From Notospermus geniculatus (Eukaryota; Nemertea; Pilidiophora; Heteronemertea; Lineidae), in assembly GCA_002633025.1 (NCBI GenBank), contig NMRB01001440.1:81638-145637 (forward strand): DNA of 64,000 bases, given 5' to 3'. The notes beneath the pieces are model-generated. The model had not been told where the DNA came from. It was given only the letters and a program-made list of their open reading frames with translations, and made no database searches. The position numbers and the translations under genes were made by a program. Below, one piece after another: positions 22,636 through 34,354 of the stretch (positions are counted from its first letter, which is position 1; every line of letters starts with the position of its first letter).

Positions 22636-23824
22636 GTAGGTATACTATTGATAGCAACAATCAAATGCTTTGGGCAATAGATCAGTTGCAACATGCCTGG
22701 TTGCATTCAATCCACCGTTGGAGAGGAGAAAATTAGCTTAGGGACTAGTAAACTTGCAATTTTCGAGGTAGTTCTCAACTGCAACTCAGTAGGCAAGTCC
22801 TCCAAGGTCAAATTTGTCATCATCTGCAATGTTCATCTACCCGATGTATTGATTCACTCCCTGTACACAGCTCCCACGTGGGTTTGTTTACAAATGTGAC
22901 TAACATTAATATCTGGGTAATTACCCATATCAAGGGACGAAATTGCTGTCGTAAATTGAAATCTGTAGGTTATTTCCATTTGACTACCAAAATGGCCGCC
23001 GAAGGTTGGCATCCATGAAATTGCGAACCGGCCATGAAAACGGGCTGTAAAATCCTGAGTCTGAACAGGGCTGTGACTAGTTTTTATTTCCCTCGGCATT
23101 GTTGTGATATGAAGCTTGAAAGGGGAGCAAAGAAGGGTCAAATGGGCAGATTTCTTGTGCCAGAGTGAGTTATTCGACAATCGTTCCTGCGAGCTGATGT
23201 ACAGTTGGTATTTCAAATGTGCCACCATTTTCACCTGCCAAAGTCGTAAATTAAACACTGGCAGATGGTAATGTGTTTGTGAATCCATCAATGGAATATT
23301 CAAGGTGTGACACAGTTAAAAATAATCCATTGGATGTGCCTGATATCAAAAGGTTTTCTCAAATTATCTGATGTATGAGCTTTAGTAAAGGGGCAATGGG
23401 GCCAGATATTCTCAAAAGAGAATCATACGTTGCTAAGGTACATTACACAAACGCCAACTACCACTGGCCTGGTTGGAGATCAGCAATGTCTTCCTTCGCG
23501 GATAGCTGCAGATATCATCATCATTGAATAAGAGAAAATGAGAATTTGGGGATATGGTACACACTTCCTTGATTTCTATCAAGACACAGGATAATGAGAT
23601 ATCAGAAAGACATGTAGGCCTGTCAAATTATAAACAGCCACCATTTACATCAAATGGACTGAAATCGCACTCTGTTGTAAGAGAGGTACTGTCACGAATC
23701 ACATTCTTCTTCAATGTAAAGCACATTCTTTTTAAAAAGCCTTCCTTGGCCCTTTATAAATTGGTCCTTTCATTACCCATGATTCACAAATCGTGCTCAA
23801 AGAATGTAATCAGCCAGAGACTGG
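22636..23824 (+). other. Start of the Hox intron, low repeat content
   Basis: An open frame of 149 codons lies antisense at 22854-23303 but resembles no family and shows no supporting signal. No MITE recognised. A candidate place for intronic regulatory elements. Confidence 0.4.
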
Positions 23825-24092
23825 CTGATATTCATAAAAGGCAGCAAATGCTTTTACTCCAAGTTTTGTGGTACATTTGCATTGGACCTCGCTATGCAAA
23901 TCTGAAGTAAAAGCACTAATGCTAACTTTTGTGAAAACCAGCCAGTATCCTGCCTAATTAACCAAAGATTGGATGATATTCATAAAAACCAGCAAATGCT
24001 TTTACTTCAAGTTTTGTAGTACATTTACATTGGATACTGCTGTGCAAATCTTAAGTAAAAGAATTTGCTAACTTTTATAAATGCAGCCAATA
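23825..24092. mobile_element. Two MITE family C-related palindromes in tandem
   Basis: Copies at 23825-23927 and 23968-24092 share GATATTCATAAAA ends and AGCAAATGCTTTTACT inner arms. Confidence 0.65.
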
Positions 24093-24372
24093 TCTCTAGA
24101 GATTTTTGACCAAATTCCTCTTCCAAGGGGTGTCATTGATTGGGATATCCCACATACATCATCACCATTGAAGCTTTCGTAATGTAAAGAAAAGCTCTGG
24201 TTGTACATTCCTTCTCAGTGATCACTTGCTAACGTGTTTGATCATTCTGCACCTCTGAAAAGAAGTAGCTCTGCTGCCTATGTTCTGTAAAACTTCTTAT
24301 GAAGGGGATCATGCAAACGAAACTAGAAGAAATTCATGAAGAAACAGTAGTCATAGTAGTTGGCCCACTATT

Positions 24373-24640
24373 CTGATATTCATAAAACCTTGCTAGCTTA
24401 GTTGTCCAAAGAAAGAGAAAGCACAAAAATTGACACACAAAATGATGATAAGCAGGAAGTCAATTTCCAGAATCTTAGCAAATTTTCGACCCCAACCGGG
24501 GTCTTCTTCAGGCTGGCACTTTCAAGTCGAGCTACCAGAAGTGTAAAGCTTAGTTGGTTGCTAGTTGTGCACGTTGGCCTGTACAATCTGAGCACTTTAG
24601 CAAGTGACGAAGCCTAGCAATGTTTTATGAATATGGGCCC
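24373..24640. mobile_element. MITE family B, copy 1, interrupted by foldback copy 9
   Basis: Ends GATATTCATAAAACCTTGCT / TTTTATGAATATGGGCCC. The left arm contains TTGCTAGCTTAGTTG, which is the duplicated target of the nested element. Confidence 0.75.
24405..24546 (+). mobile_element. Foldback element, copy 9 (single arm with TSD)
   Basis: TSD AGCTTAGTTG at 24395-24404 and 24547-24556. Contains the full left end (CCAAAGAAAGAGAAAGCAC), the arm and the tip CAAGTCGAGCTACCAGAAGT, then stops where the hairpin apex would be. The TSD shows that a half element inserted as such, rather than arising by later deletion. Confidence 0.85.
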
Positions 24641-24719
24641 AGGTGTTGTTTCATCAAGGGCTGCTGATCACTATTTCGCAGGAAGGACAACACCAGTAGG
24701 CCTTTACCGTTAACAGCCA

Positions 24720-24847
24720 GGGCCCATATTCATAAATACTTGCTAGGCTTAGTTACATGTATATAGTTGCTAAAGTGTCCAGTTTGTAGAGACCAATGTA
24801 CACAACTAGCAACCAACTAAGCTAGCAAGGTTTTATGAACATGGACC
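24720..24847. mobile_element. MITE family B, copy 2
   Basis: GGGCCCATATTCATAAA... to ...GGTTTTATGAACATGGACC; arms with TTGCTAG and GCTAGCAAGG. The stretch 24848-25439 holds short AT-rich and purine-rich sequence and no gene. Confidence 0.75.
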
Positions 24848-25455
24848 TTGAAGGCAGACTTGAATCACAAGTCAGAGTCAACACTACAACATGCAATGAG
24901 AGCCTGACGATGCCCAACATTACAAACCTGATTCTGGATTTTCAATAATCGTAGAGATGGCAATCGAAGACTTATTTGATTATTACGATAGGATACAACA
25001 GTTTTTTTGTATTTGATGATAGATTGGAAATAAAGCCAGGTGTCACAAGCTAGATGTTATTATTATTCATATTGGTGTGACACCTGTTCTTTAACCGCTT
25101 AATGATCACTTGCAGTCACGTGGTACAGAATCTATAGGAAATGACTTAAACTTCTAAAAAATATAAGAGACAGCTATGGAAATGACTTAAACTTCTAAAG
25201 AAATCTAAGAGACAACTATGGGGGAGAAATTACTCCTCGTAACCTACGTTTCGCCTGTTACGATTCTGTTGGCAGTAACATAGTAAGAGTGAGAGAGGGA
25301 GAAAGAGAGAGAAATACAGTGTTGTATTTCGTAGGCTGGTTGTGGATGTTGTACAGAAGTTTGCCATGCTCTGAGGGGTAGCATGTCAGCATAGTGAAAC
25401 ATATCCGAATATAAACCCCCAAGAATTTAGCTTTTGATATTTCGTCATTCGTAAA

Positions 25456-25593
25456 GAATATGAAATAGAAGTCGGGTTTCTAAGGTGAAAGACATAGCTT
25501 CCTACCAGATTCGAACCCACGGACCCTCGCATGAGGCATCAATCGCCAGCACTAAGGGGCAGCACGCCTTAACCACTAGGCCGAATCCCCATC
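25456..25593 (-). repeat. tRNA-derived SINE family S1, copy 3 (complete, with TSD)
   Basis: TSD TTTCGTCATTCGTAAA (16 bp) at 25440-25455 and 25594-25609. On the minus strand: GATTCGGCCTAGTGGTTAAG (A box), long variable region, GGTTCGAATC (B box), then a short tail. Head resembles a class II (Ser/Leu-like) tRNA. Confidence 0.85.
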
Positions 25594-25782
25594 TTTCGTC
25601 ATTCGTAAAATATAATTTTTGAGGTTCTTTTCTGTGACAAGCAGTCCTCTTGAGTTGCATATTGCATTCTGGCATATACGCCAACAGAAAAATATAAAGT
25701 AAGGGACATGAAGAAGTATGCTTGCTTTTGCAAATCTACAATTGAGTCGTCTGGCATGTTGCTGTCTCTACAGATTTTAATT

Positions 25783-26014
25783 CCAAAGAACAAGAAAGCA
25801 CAAAAATTGACACACAAAATGTTAAATATCAAGAAGTCAACTTCCAGAATCTTGCGAATTTTTGACCCCAACCGGAGTCTTCCTCAGGCGCTTTTCAGTT
25901 GGAGAGACTTTTGGAGTTGAGTCTTTTCTGGTCTCTCCAACTGAAAAGTGCCTGAGGAAGACCCCGATTGGGGTCGAAAATTCGCAAGATTCTGAAAGTT
26001 GTCTTCTTGATATT
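25783..26014. mobile_element. Foldback element, copy 10
   Basis: TSD TACAGATTTTAATT at 25769-25782 and 26015-26028. Left end full (CCAAAGAACAAGAAAGCAC); right tail truncated at GATATT. Tip TTCAGTTGGAGAGAC. The stretch 26029-27168 after it has no recognised gene. Confidence 0.9.
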
Positions 26015-27168
26015 TACAGATTTTAATTGAAATATTCATCTACACACTTGTGTTTGATCTTGATATTTCGTCTTTCACTGTTGGGATGTTGATGAATATA
26101 TATCTTTTTGACTATCAGACAGGGTAAAGTTTTCATTGAAGATGATCATACCAGACGTCCGTTTTATCTTGCCCACCCGTAAGATTGTTACTTAATGACC
26201 ACTTTGCACCAAGGAAAGCAGGTTTCTTGGATAGTTGGTCTCTTTGCCAGTTCCCTTTCGCTTAAGATATTCAAGTTGCCAAAGATTATTGCTTTGACCT
26301 TTGATTACGAAAGCATTTCCCCTCCGTCTCGTCAAGGCCTAGTTTTCTTTCCTCAGTGGGTTCCTTTTTATGTGTTCACGTTCTAGTTGGATATTCGCCA
26401 GAATCCTCTAACCGGGTAATTCTAGGTGGTTGTTTTAAACCAACAGGTAACAATGTTGTGGATATTTTTACATGAACCAAAGATTTATCTGTTCTCATAA
26501 ATCAGTCCACCTTTTTGTCTACAACGATGTTGCCTCTGTTTTTGGGTTCTCTTTCGTTTTATGTCGTTGTACGTAATGAAAAAATGATCTAAGAGTAAAA
26601 AGTGATTTAAAGATGGCGAAAAATCGTGAAGAAGATATCAAAAACTAGAAAAAGCTGATAAAAACATTACAACAGTGCCAAGGTTATGAAGAAAGTGGTT
26701 GCCTTCAGTTTGAGCCTGACGGCGACCGCCATGTTTGTTTTATAAACCCGATGATTCAAAGGAATCAATTCGTATCTTCAATGTAAAAATTCCTGATCAA
26801 AATAGATGTACTTTACGATAATTGGTTCACTGTGTACTCACAGTACTACACTTGTAAAAGAAGTGCAAGGTCTACTTAGCAAATTGATTTAGTAATAGTA
26901 CCGTGCTACCGACCTTTACGCGTATGGTGAACGATCGATTTAGGGAGAAGTCACGTGACTGATTTATCGTTTGGTTTGGTTCCATTCAGATCTGCTGTCA
27001 CGATATAAATTTCTTCCTTCATGATGGTATCTCACTAAATTTGATATATGTACTTCACTCTAGCTGTCATATGGTAGAATTAACTGTCTATAAACCTTGG
27101 AATCCACTTCCATGCCCCAGTGGTGGTTGTTTACACTGCCATTCGGCGTTCGTTTCACAAATAATTAT

Positions 27169-27291
27169 AGAGTTTTCGCAAAGCCCCCGCAACGCCAACG
27201 CAAACGTCTATCATATTCGGTGCTCTTTCGTGTCATCGAACAATGGGTTTGGCGTTCGCGTTGGCGTTTCGGAGGCTTTTCGAAAACTCCC
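27169..27291. mobile_element. Palindromic MITE, GAGTTTTCG ends
   Basis: AGTTTTCGCAAAGCCCCCGC and, inverted, GCTTTTCGAAAACTC, with AACGCCAACGC arms. GC-rich against its surroundings. Confidence 0.65.
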
Positions 27292-27365
27292 TAATAACGA
27301 ATACATGTATAGCACGAATACCTTTGTGACCGCTCTTGTACTCTGGCAGTATTCTCTTGCAAGTG

Positions 27366-27626
27366 CAGGGGCGTAGCTAGCGGGGGGGGGGGGCAGGGGA
27401 CAAATGCCCCCTCCAGAGCAAACAGGGACAAAACAAATTTTTGCTCTAAAAGGTCGTTTCCCCTCTTCAAGCCAAGTTGTTGTGGTGTCAGATGTGGGGA
27501 AAATGCATTTGAGAGGGTGTACATTTTCAGTTTTTTCTGGGGGAGGGCCCCAGACCCCCCTCCGGCTTCGCCGTCCAGACTCAATCAATTTTGCCACCAA
27601 GGCTATAAAAGCTAGCTACGCCCCTG
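27366..27626. mobile_element. hAT-like MITE, CAGGGGCGTAGCTAGC ends
   Basis: TIR CAGGGGCGTAGCTAGC / GCTAGCTACGCCCCTG, 261 bp, with a G-run inside. End style is typical of hAT-type non-autonomous elements. No clean 8-bp TSD visible. Confidence 0.7.
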
Positions 27627-27894
27627 AAATGTGGCTTTTCGTGAAAGACACCCGTTTCGTACTGTGCATTGTACAATTTTTCCAATATCGTCGATAGAAT
27701 TACATGTAGGCCTAAGCGATATTTGATGACCGCAATCAATTTGATATCTAAATACCTAATCAGCTCCAGCACCCAACAATGGGGCCTTTCTATTCAACTC
27801 TTTTGGTCAACCTAAACTTTTCACGCTTTCCTATTTTTTCAGGGTTTCTTCATTATAATATACATGTAACTATTAATCCACAATTAGGATACAG

Positions 27895-28013
27895 GGGCCA
27901 TATTCATAAAACCTTCCTAGCTTAGTTGGTTGCTAGTTGTGTGCATCGGCCTGTACAAACTGGGCACTTAGCAAGTAACTACGCCAAGCAAGGTTTTATG
28001 AACATGGGCCCAG
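27895..28013. mobile_element. MITE family B, copy 3
   Basis: GGGGCCATATTCATAAAACC to AAGGTTTTATGAACATGGGC. Absent from the paralogous position at about 29460. Confidence 0.75.
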
Positions 28014-28027
28014 CTCATTTACTTCCG

Positions 28028-28150
28028 GGATCTCTACTAGAAAGTGCCTGAGGAAGACCCCGTTTGGGGTCGAAAATTTGCGAATATCGGAGACGACTTT
28101 ACTTACACTATCATTTTGTGTGTCGTTTTTTGTGCTCTGTTTTGGATATA
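28028..28150 (+). mobile_element. Foldback element, copy 11 (right arm only)
   Basis: Starts at GGATCTCTACTAG, the apex of the CTAGTAGAGATC tip class, and runs to the full right tail ending CTGTTTTGG. No left arm. TSD not found. Confidence 0.7.
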
Positions 28151-28230
28151 ACTACCTAACCACATGGCATGAAATGTCCCAACCATGCCAACTGACATTC
28201 CATACTTCATGAAACAAAACTAACTGTGTA

Positions 28231-28504
28231 CAGGCACGGATCCAGGGTTGACGGAAAGGGGGGGGGGTAGCTCGACGGAGGCGGTGGACAACGAAAGCAG
28301 GAAGCCCAAACGGGGGGTCTGGGTGCCCTCCCCCAGAAAAATTCGACAATTTAAGTGCTTTTAAATGCATTTTCCTGGCATCTGAGAGTAAAATACTCGA
28401 ATTTTTTATGTGATTGAATATTTCTTGCTAAAAAATCATTGCTATGCCAAAAATTTGGGGGGGGGGCGTACGTCCCTTCCGTCCCCCCTCTGGATCCGTG
28501 CCTG
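28231..28504. mobile_element. hAT-like MITE, CAGGCACGGATCC ends, with empty site
   Basis: TIR CAGGCACGGATCCAG / CTGGATCCGTGCCTG, with G-runs. The paralogous block reads CTAACTGTGTACAAACGATT uninterrupted near 29805, so this is an insertion; flanking TGTGTA is duplicated. Confidence 0.8.
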
Positions 28505-29236
28505 TGTGTACAAATGATTAACATAATTTGACTGTCAGTTCAAACACATTTTGATTATCTTCTAGTCCATCCTATATCTTACATTAATTTTTGAGTCACT
28601 TTTGCCTTAGTTCAACTGTCTTGACAATCTTCTTTCATGTCAATTTATCTTAATAATCTTCTACTTAACCCTAGGATCAACATTTGACATTGAAACAGTC
28701 TAAAAATCTTCTTGATAATGGTTTTGATCTATCCTGTCACAATTATTAACTTTTGAGACAACTTTGACTCAGTTCAATCTTCTGTCATATCCTTTTAAAA
28801 CAATTAAGATGAATTGATCGTCTTGACAGTCTTCTATCGAATCATATATCACAACAGATCAACTGTTGAGTCTTCAGTAGAAGTCCAAATGACTTGATAA
28901 TCTTTTACTTTATTCTTATGACAAACATCAACTTTTGAGACAACTTTGACTCAGTTTAAGTGGCTTTGATAATCTTCTGTCATATCCTTTTGCGACATTT
29001 CAGACGAATTCGTAAAGATAATCTTCTATTTTATCCAGTCGTATTTCAAAGGATCAGCATTCGACTCTTCAGTCATTTGGTCATATGAAATGCTTTCACT
29101 TGAATTTTGCAATACAAATACACTGGGCAGTGCTGTACAAATCTGAAGTGAAGGCATTTGCTAGTCTTTATTCATATGACCCAAAGTCGAAATCCCTTGA
29201 TAATCTTCTAGTTTATTCTCTAGCGTTTACTCAGTN

Positions 29237-30537
29237 CGTTTCTATTGTACATTGTACAAATTTCCCAATATCGTCGATAGAATTAAGCAATATTTGATGC
29301 ATCGCAATCAATTTGATATCTAAATACCTAATCAGCTCCAGCACCCAACAATGGGACCTTTCTATTCAACTCTTTTGGTCAACCTAAACTTTTCATGACT
29401 TCCTATTTTTTCAGGGTTTCTTCATTATAACTATTAATCCACAATTAGGATCCAGGGGCCATATTCATATACTGTCATTTTGTGTGTCGTTTTTTTTGTG
29501 CTCTGTTTTGGATATAACTACCTAACCACATGGCATGAAATGTCCCAACTAACATTCCATACTTCATGAAATTTCGCAAATTTTCGACCCCAACCGTGGT
29601 CTTCTTCAGGCTGGCACTTTCAGGTCGAGCTACCAGAAGTGATTACACTTCTGGTAGCTCGACTTGAAAGTGCCAGCCTGAAGAAGACCCCGGTGGGGGT
29701 CGAAAATTTGCGAAATCTCTGGAGGACGACTCCTTTTATTATATCATTTTGTGTATCGCCTTTTGTGCTCTATTTTTTGGCCATACTTCATGAAACAAAA
29801 CTAACTGTGTACAAACGATTAACATAATTTGATTGTCGGTTCAAATACGTTGATTACGTTCTAGTCCATCCTATATCCTACGTTAACTTTTGAGTCACTT
29901 TTGCCTTAGTTCAGCTGTCTTGACAATCTTCTTTCATGTCAATTTATCTTAATAATCTTCTACTTAATCCTAGGATCAACATTTGACATTGAAAGAAAGT
30001 CTAAAAATCTTCTTGATAATCGTTTTGGTCTATCCTGTCACAGTTATTAACTTTTGAGACAACTTTGACTCAGTTCAATCTTCTGTCATATCCTTTTAAA
30101 ACAATTAAGATGAATTGATCGTCTTGACAGTCTTCTATCGAATCCTATATCACAACAGATCAACTGTTGAGTCTTCAGTAGAAGTCCAAATGACTTGATA
30201 ATCTTTTACTTTATTCTTATGACAAACATCAACTTTTGAGACAACTTTGACTCAGTTTAAGTGGCTTTGATAATCTTCTGTCATATCCTTTTGCGACATT
30301 TCAGACGAATTCGTAAAGATAATCTTCTATTTTATCCAGTCGTATTTCAAAGGATCAGCATTCGACTCTTCAGTCATTTGGTCACATGAAATGCTTTCAC
30401 TTGAATTTTGCAATACAAATACACTGGGCAGTGCTGTACAAATCTGAAGTGAAGGCATTTGCTAGTCTTTATTCATATGACCCAAAGTCGAAATCCCTTG
30501 ATAATCTTCTAGTTTATTCTCTAGCGTTTACTCAGTT
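29237..30537 (+). repeat. Duplicated block 1, copy B
   Basis: Second copy of 27652-29235. It carries foldback copy 12, for which copy A (28200-28214) is the empty site. Starts directly after a single N at 29236, and the match ends where copy A ends, a dovetail pattern. Confidence 0.9.
29572..29780. mobile_element. Foldback element, copy 12 (empty site known)
   Basis: TSD CCATACTTCATGAAA (15 bp) at 29557-29571 and 29781-29795; the sequence is single at 28200-28214 in copy A. Left end truncated, right tail ends TTTTTTGG. Tip CAGGTCGAGCTACCAGAAGT. Confidence 0.95.
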
Positions 30538-31362
30538 TTACTCTTCTCTTGAATTGTCTTTTGCCGTACTGGTAGGCCTACTCTTTTGAGATATTGCAGA
30601 CGAACTTTTCCTGATAATCTTCCACCTAATACAAAGGATCAACATGTGACTCATCAGATAAAGTTTAAATCCCATGACGAAGTCTAAATGTATTGATAAT
30701 GTTCAAGTCTATCCTATACTACAAACATTAACGTTTGAGACACTTACTTTGACTTAGTTAAACTATCTTATAATCTTACACCCAGACGTAATACAAACGA
30801 TCAACGTTTAAATCAAGTTTAATCTTGTCTTGATAATGCGAAACTTGGCTGCCGTTAATAGAGGCCGCCTCTTAGCGGTCCTATGATGTGACAAATTTGA
30901 CGTCAAAGATGTAATCCACGGCGTCCACGTTGTTATGGATGAGGGTGTTGCGTGCACTTCTTTTCTATGACGTCAAATTTCGTGACGTTCTATGACCGCT
31001 AACTGGTGACGGCCACTGATGGCAGGAAAGTCTCCCATTGCCTGGTCTATCCTGTAACAAACGTTATTGAGGCACTTTTAGACAAAGTTTACCTGTTTTG
31101 ACAAAAGTCTTCTTTATCCTATAAAATATGATCAACTGCTCCTGTAATCTGGAATAACCTAGTCCATGTAAGTCGTTTTTGGTGAAAACTGAGTTTGATC
31201 CCCATATTTGGACTTTCTAGATTTTTTCTCTTCCGTTTGTCAAGTTAAAGTGCGTGAAACAGTCCCTTGTAGGCAGGGTTTCCTCTGGAAGAACCTAGTG
31301 TATCGGCAAGTCTCGAACAAGCCATTGTTTTCTCAAAATTGCTAAAACAGACTAAAGCAGGG

Positions 31363-31608
31363 TTCATTGGCGCACGGATGCGGTCCGTTTTCAGTCCGTT
31401 TGCCCCTATTTTTCCGGATACGACAACACAAAAGTCAATTCGATTGATTTTTTACGGACCTGGGCCCATGTTCCCGAAGCCGTCGTTAGGTTAACGATGT
31501 CGTTAAAACTGGAAAAATGCATAGCGTAACGACATCGTTAACCTTACGACGGCTTCGGGAACGTGGGTCCAGAATCGGACAAAATCCGTGTGCCAATGAA
31601 CCCCGCTT
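31363..31608. mobile_element. MITE family Q, copy 2, with a nested palindrome
   Basis: Outer ends AGCAGGGTTCATTGGCGCAC / TGCCAATGAACCCCGCTTTA. Nested inside at about 31465-31567 is a palindrome ending GGGCCCATGTTCCCGAAGCC, with AACGATGTCGTTAA words. The stretch 30831-31362 before it has no gene. Confidence 0.7.
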
Positions 31609-32389
31609 TACTAGGTTTTTCCACATCAGAGGAGATTACTGTTGCCAGTTTGAAAACGTTTAACAGCCGTATTAAGCGTCTATTCTGTCGTATATAAAAG
31701 AACCAACATTTGATATTTACACAGCGTTTCTCTTTTAATTCTAACACTCTAACCGTATTTATAAAGTTCTATTCTTCCAAAATAGTAATTTTTCACAAAC
31801 TTGACAAAGCTTACATAATTCGAATCCCCCGCGCGATCCCACACCTTAATCATGGTACACGGTAGAGTACATTGCGTCTCTGGCAGGCTGAGGTCAGGTC
31901 GGACGGTCGTAAATCCTTGGGAGGCTGATAGGACGCATTAGCTGAATGTAGCGATCGATACGACGGAGGCGACGGAATAAAACGTACTCTTACGAAGACC
32001 GCATTGTGGAAGATGTGCCAAGTAATAAAAGAAAAATCCTTTAAATGCCTTCAATTCCGGGTTGGTTTGAGGCTAATAAACTGGTTTAACTTAGGGCGTG
32101 ATGTTACAAAGGGGGAAATTAAATTGTTTTAAAGCAAACGACATCAATTTAAAGTACGTGGCAGAATTTAGTAGAGAGTTATACGACTAGGTTCCGCCAC
32201 CGTCGGATGGTCTTGACTGACGTGGGCGGGTCATTCACTTCACCTGCTAATGTAATGAAGGCAGGTGGAGGCACAGGTAACCAATTTGATCTGTCAGTTC
32301 AAAGCAAATGTTATAAAGATCTCGACTGGTGCAAGTAGAACCGGGAAAAAGAAGCCCTACGTTTCCAAATTTTCCTGCAGGAATAGACT

Positions 32390-32700
32390 TTTCCCACTTT
32401 TTCGGCAGGACTAGCTCCCCCCCCCCACTTTTCATCCAGGACTTGCTCTCTCCCACTTTTCCTCCAGGACTTGCTTTCACTACCACTTTCCCGCCAAGAC
32501 TTGCTTTCCACCACATTACCTCCAGGACTTGCCTTCCCTCACTTCTCCTCCAGGACTTGCTTTCCCCCACNNNNNNNNNNNNNNNNNNNNNNNNNNNNNN
32601 NNNNNNNNNNNNNNNNNNNNNNNNNNNNNNNNNNNNNNNNNNNNNNNNNNCCTCCCCCCCCCCCCCCCCCCCCCAGTAGGTACTCTCCCCTCAGGACCAG
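32390..32700 (+). repeat. Minisatellite, about 27-bp unit, with gap
   Basis: Repeats of CCACTTTTCCTCCAGGACTT GCTTTC-like units, about seven visible, interrupted by an 80-N gap at 32571-32650 and followed by a C-run. The array is probably collapsed in the assembly. The stretch 31609-32389 shows no gene. Confidence 0.8.
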
Positions 32701-32875
32701 CTTTCCCCACTTTCCCTGGCTTAAGGACTGTCTGTTTGCTATTCTCTTCTTTACGTTGTATCCTCGAAAGGTTCATGCCCTGTTTTGTTTCCTATCTCCC
32801 ATCTGTTACACCTTTGCTTGATTCTTTGGACTTTTAAGGCGGATCGAAGGCGAGACTCAAAGGAAGGTAGCGACG

Positions 32876-33393
32876 GGCGGGGGGCAGATGAATGGGTAAC
32901 TTGCACCCTACACTTGCCGTGAAACACTCAATGATTTGATAACCATTAGTTTGGCCGTTAAAGCCAAAGAGCAGGTCGACTTTACGTTTGGAAACATAAA
33001 GTTGGCTTCTCAAGTATTTTTACTAAACAAAATACCTTTGCTTGTCAAGTGTGGCATCGCTCTTTAAATGGGGTTACATTGGATAAAATCCTCATTGAAT
33101 TGAAAAAGTGGTGGTATAATGGTGGTATAAAGGAGAGCAGAGGGGGAGGGGGGTGGCAGATGAAGGGGTAACTTGCACCCTACACTTGTCATGAAACTGT
33201 CAATGACTGGACAGCCATTATGGTCGTTAAAGCCAAAGAGCAGGTTGACTTTACTTTTGGAAAGATAAAGTTTGCTTCTCAAGTATTTTTGCTGAGTCAA
33301 CTACCTTGCTTGTCAAGTTGGGCATCGCTCTTTAAATGGGGTTACATTGGATAAAATCCCAATTGAATTGAAAAAGCGGTGGTATAATGGTCA
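32876..33393 (+). repeat. Tandem duplication, unit about 250 bp
   Basis: 32876-33125 and 33148-33393 share GGGTAACTTGCACCCTACAC, AAAGCCAAAGAGCAGGT and GGGGTTACATTGGATAAAAT. Diverged by substitutions and small indels. Confidence 0.85.
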
Positions 33394-33973
33394 GAATAGA
33401 CGTTTTCTGACGGTCATTTTGACGTGAAGGCTGTTGAAAACAACAGGTAATCATCTAAGACAGCACGCAACTGCCGCGTTTTGTTTTATTGCCCGGAATA
33501 GAAGCCATATCAATCTGCCACGCGCATGCTCAATGCGCATAAGACAAACCTCTGCCTGGAGATTGTCACCATATATCATTGGCTAACAGGATGGAATTTC
33601 TATTTATTATTCCCACTGGTACCCGAGCAGTTTTTTCGATCAAGAGAAAATTAATTCGCAGCTCGGGGAAGAGAGAAAGATCAAGTTCTGAATCTAGTTT
33701 GGCTCATTTGTATGCTTTGGGAAACCGCTTTTGCACTCAGAGTGGGGGTTGAGCGAATTGATGAGTTTGGAAATGGGAACTTGGAGTGAGGATGATCATT
33801 GCGCCATTACCAGGGAGGAGATACTCTTGGAAGAAAACAATTCAATCATTTGATCTCATTTGGGGTGATTTTAGTGCGACGGATTAAAGGACTCAAGTGT
33901 GGCCGAGTCCGTGTCCGTGTTTTACGATAAGTTTGACCTCCAACGCAGTAGGTACAGGAACATCGTAAGGGTT
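33394..33973. other. Low-repeat intronic island
   Basis: No repeat or coding signal recognised. Contains a stretch around 33575-33600 with ATCATTGGCTAAC. Candidate for conservation testing. Confidence 0.35.
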
Positions 33974-33982
33974 TTCACTAAC

Positions 33983-34354
33983 GCTGAAAGGGTAAATGTC
34001 GTCCTGGGTATATACAAAGATTACCCAGGATCTCAATCTTCACTAAAACAATACCCTGGGTGTACTTTCGGTAGCCGAACATCACCCAGCATCGTATGAC
34101 ACCTGGATTCGAGGTTGTCTCGCCCGTGATGACGTGACCGCCTGAAGAATGTCATGAACAGCTACACTCAACAAGTACCGCGGTGCGAGACCGCGAGATT
34201 CCACGGGATTTCTAATTAGGACTCGTTCCTAGGCACAGATTGCGGAAGCTGGGTGATGTTCGTCTACCGAAACTACACCCAGGGTATTGTTTTAGTGAAG
34301 ATTGAGATCCTGGGTAATCTTTGTATGTACCCAGGACGACATTTACCCTTTCAG
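33983..34354. mobile_element. TIR element with 9-bp TSD
   Basis: Arms of about 106 bases (33984-34089, 34249-34353) with ends GCTGAAAGGGTAAATG / CATTTACCCTTTCAGC. TSD TTCACTAAC at 33974-33982 and 34355-34363. TSD length suggests a hAT- or MULE-type origin. Confidence 0.8.

Larger units (their letters stand above)
27652..29235 (+). repeat. Duplicated block 1, copy A
   Basis: Matches 29237-30537, separated by a single N. Copy A has a hAT-like MITE (28231-28504) that B lacks, and retains MITE B plus a foldback half at 27895-28150 that is absent from B. Confidence 0.9.
28551..30830 (+). repeat. Degenerate GATAATCTTCT-type repeat
   Basis: TTGATAATCTTCT-like words recur every 50-75 bases, with ACAACTTTGACTCAGTT(C/T)AA between them. 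Present in both copies of block 1 and continuing to about 30830. Strongly decayed minisatellite. Confidence 0.55.

Noticed and set aside
22640-22641. Alternative exon 1 donor GT at 22640
   Set aside because: It would leave two extra bases and shift the homeodomain out of frame; the GT at 22636 fits phase 1.
22854-23303. 149-codon open frame on the minus strand in the Hox intron
   Set aside because: Length alone is weak in AT-rich DNA; no motif, homology or splice context was recognised.
25456-25593. tRNA gene on the minus strand
   Set aside because: A and B boxes are present, but the 16-bp TSD, extra tail and three copies in the window make it a SINE.
27211-27600. Open frames of 97-129 codons on the minus strand
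   Set aside because: They overlap two MITEs (27169-27291 and 27366-27626), whose GC-rich ends keep frames open by chance.
32247-32837. Several overlapping open frames rich in Pro, Ser or Gly
   Set aside because: They come from the 27-bp minisatellite and the C-run around the gap.
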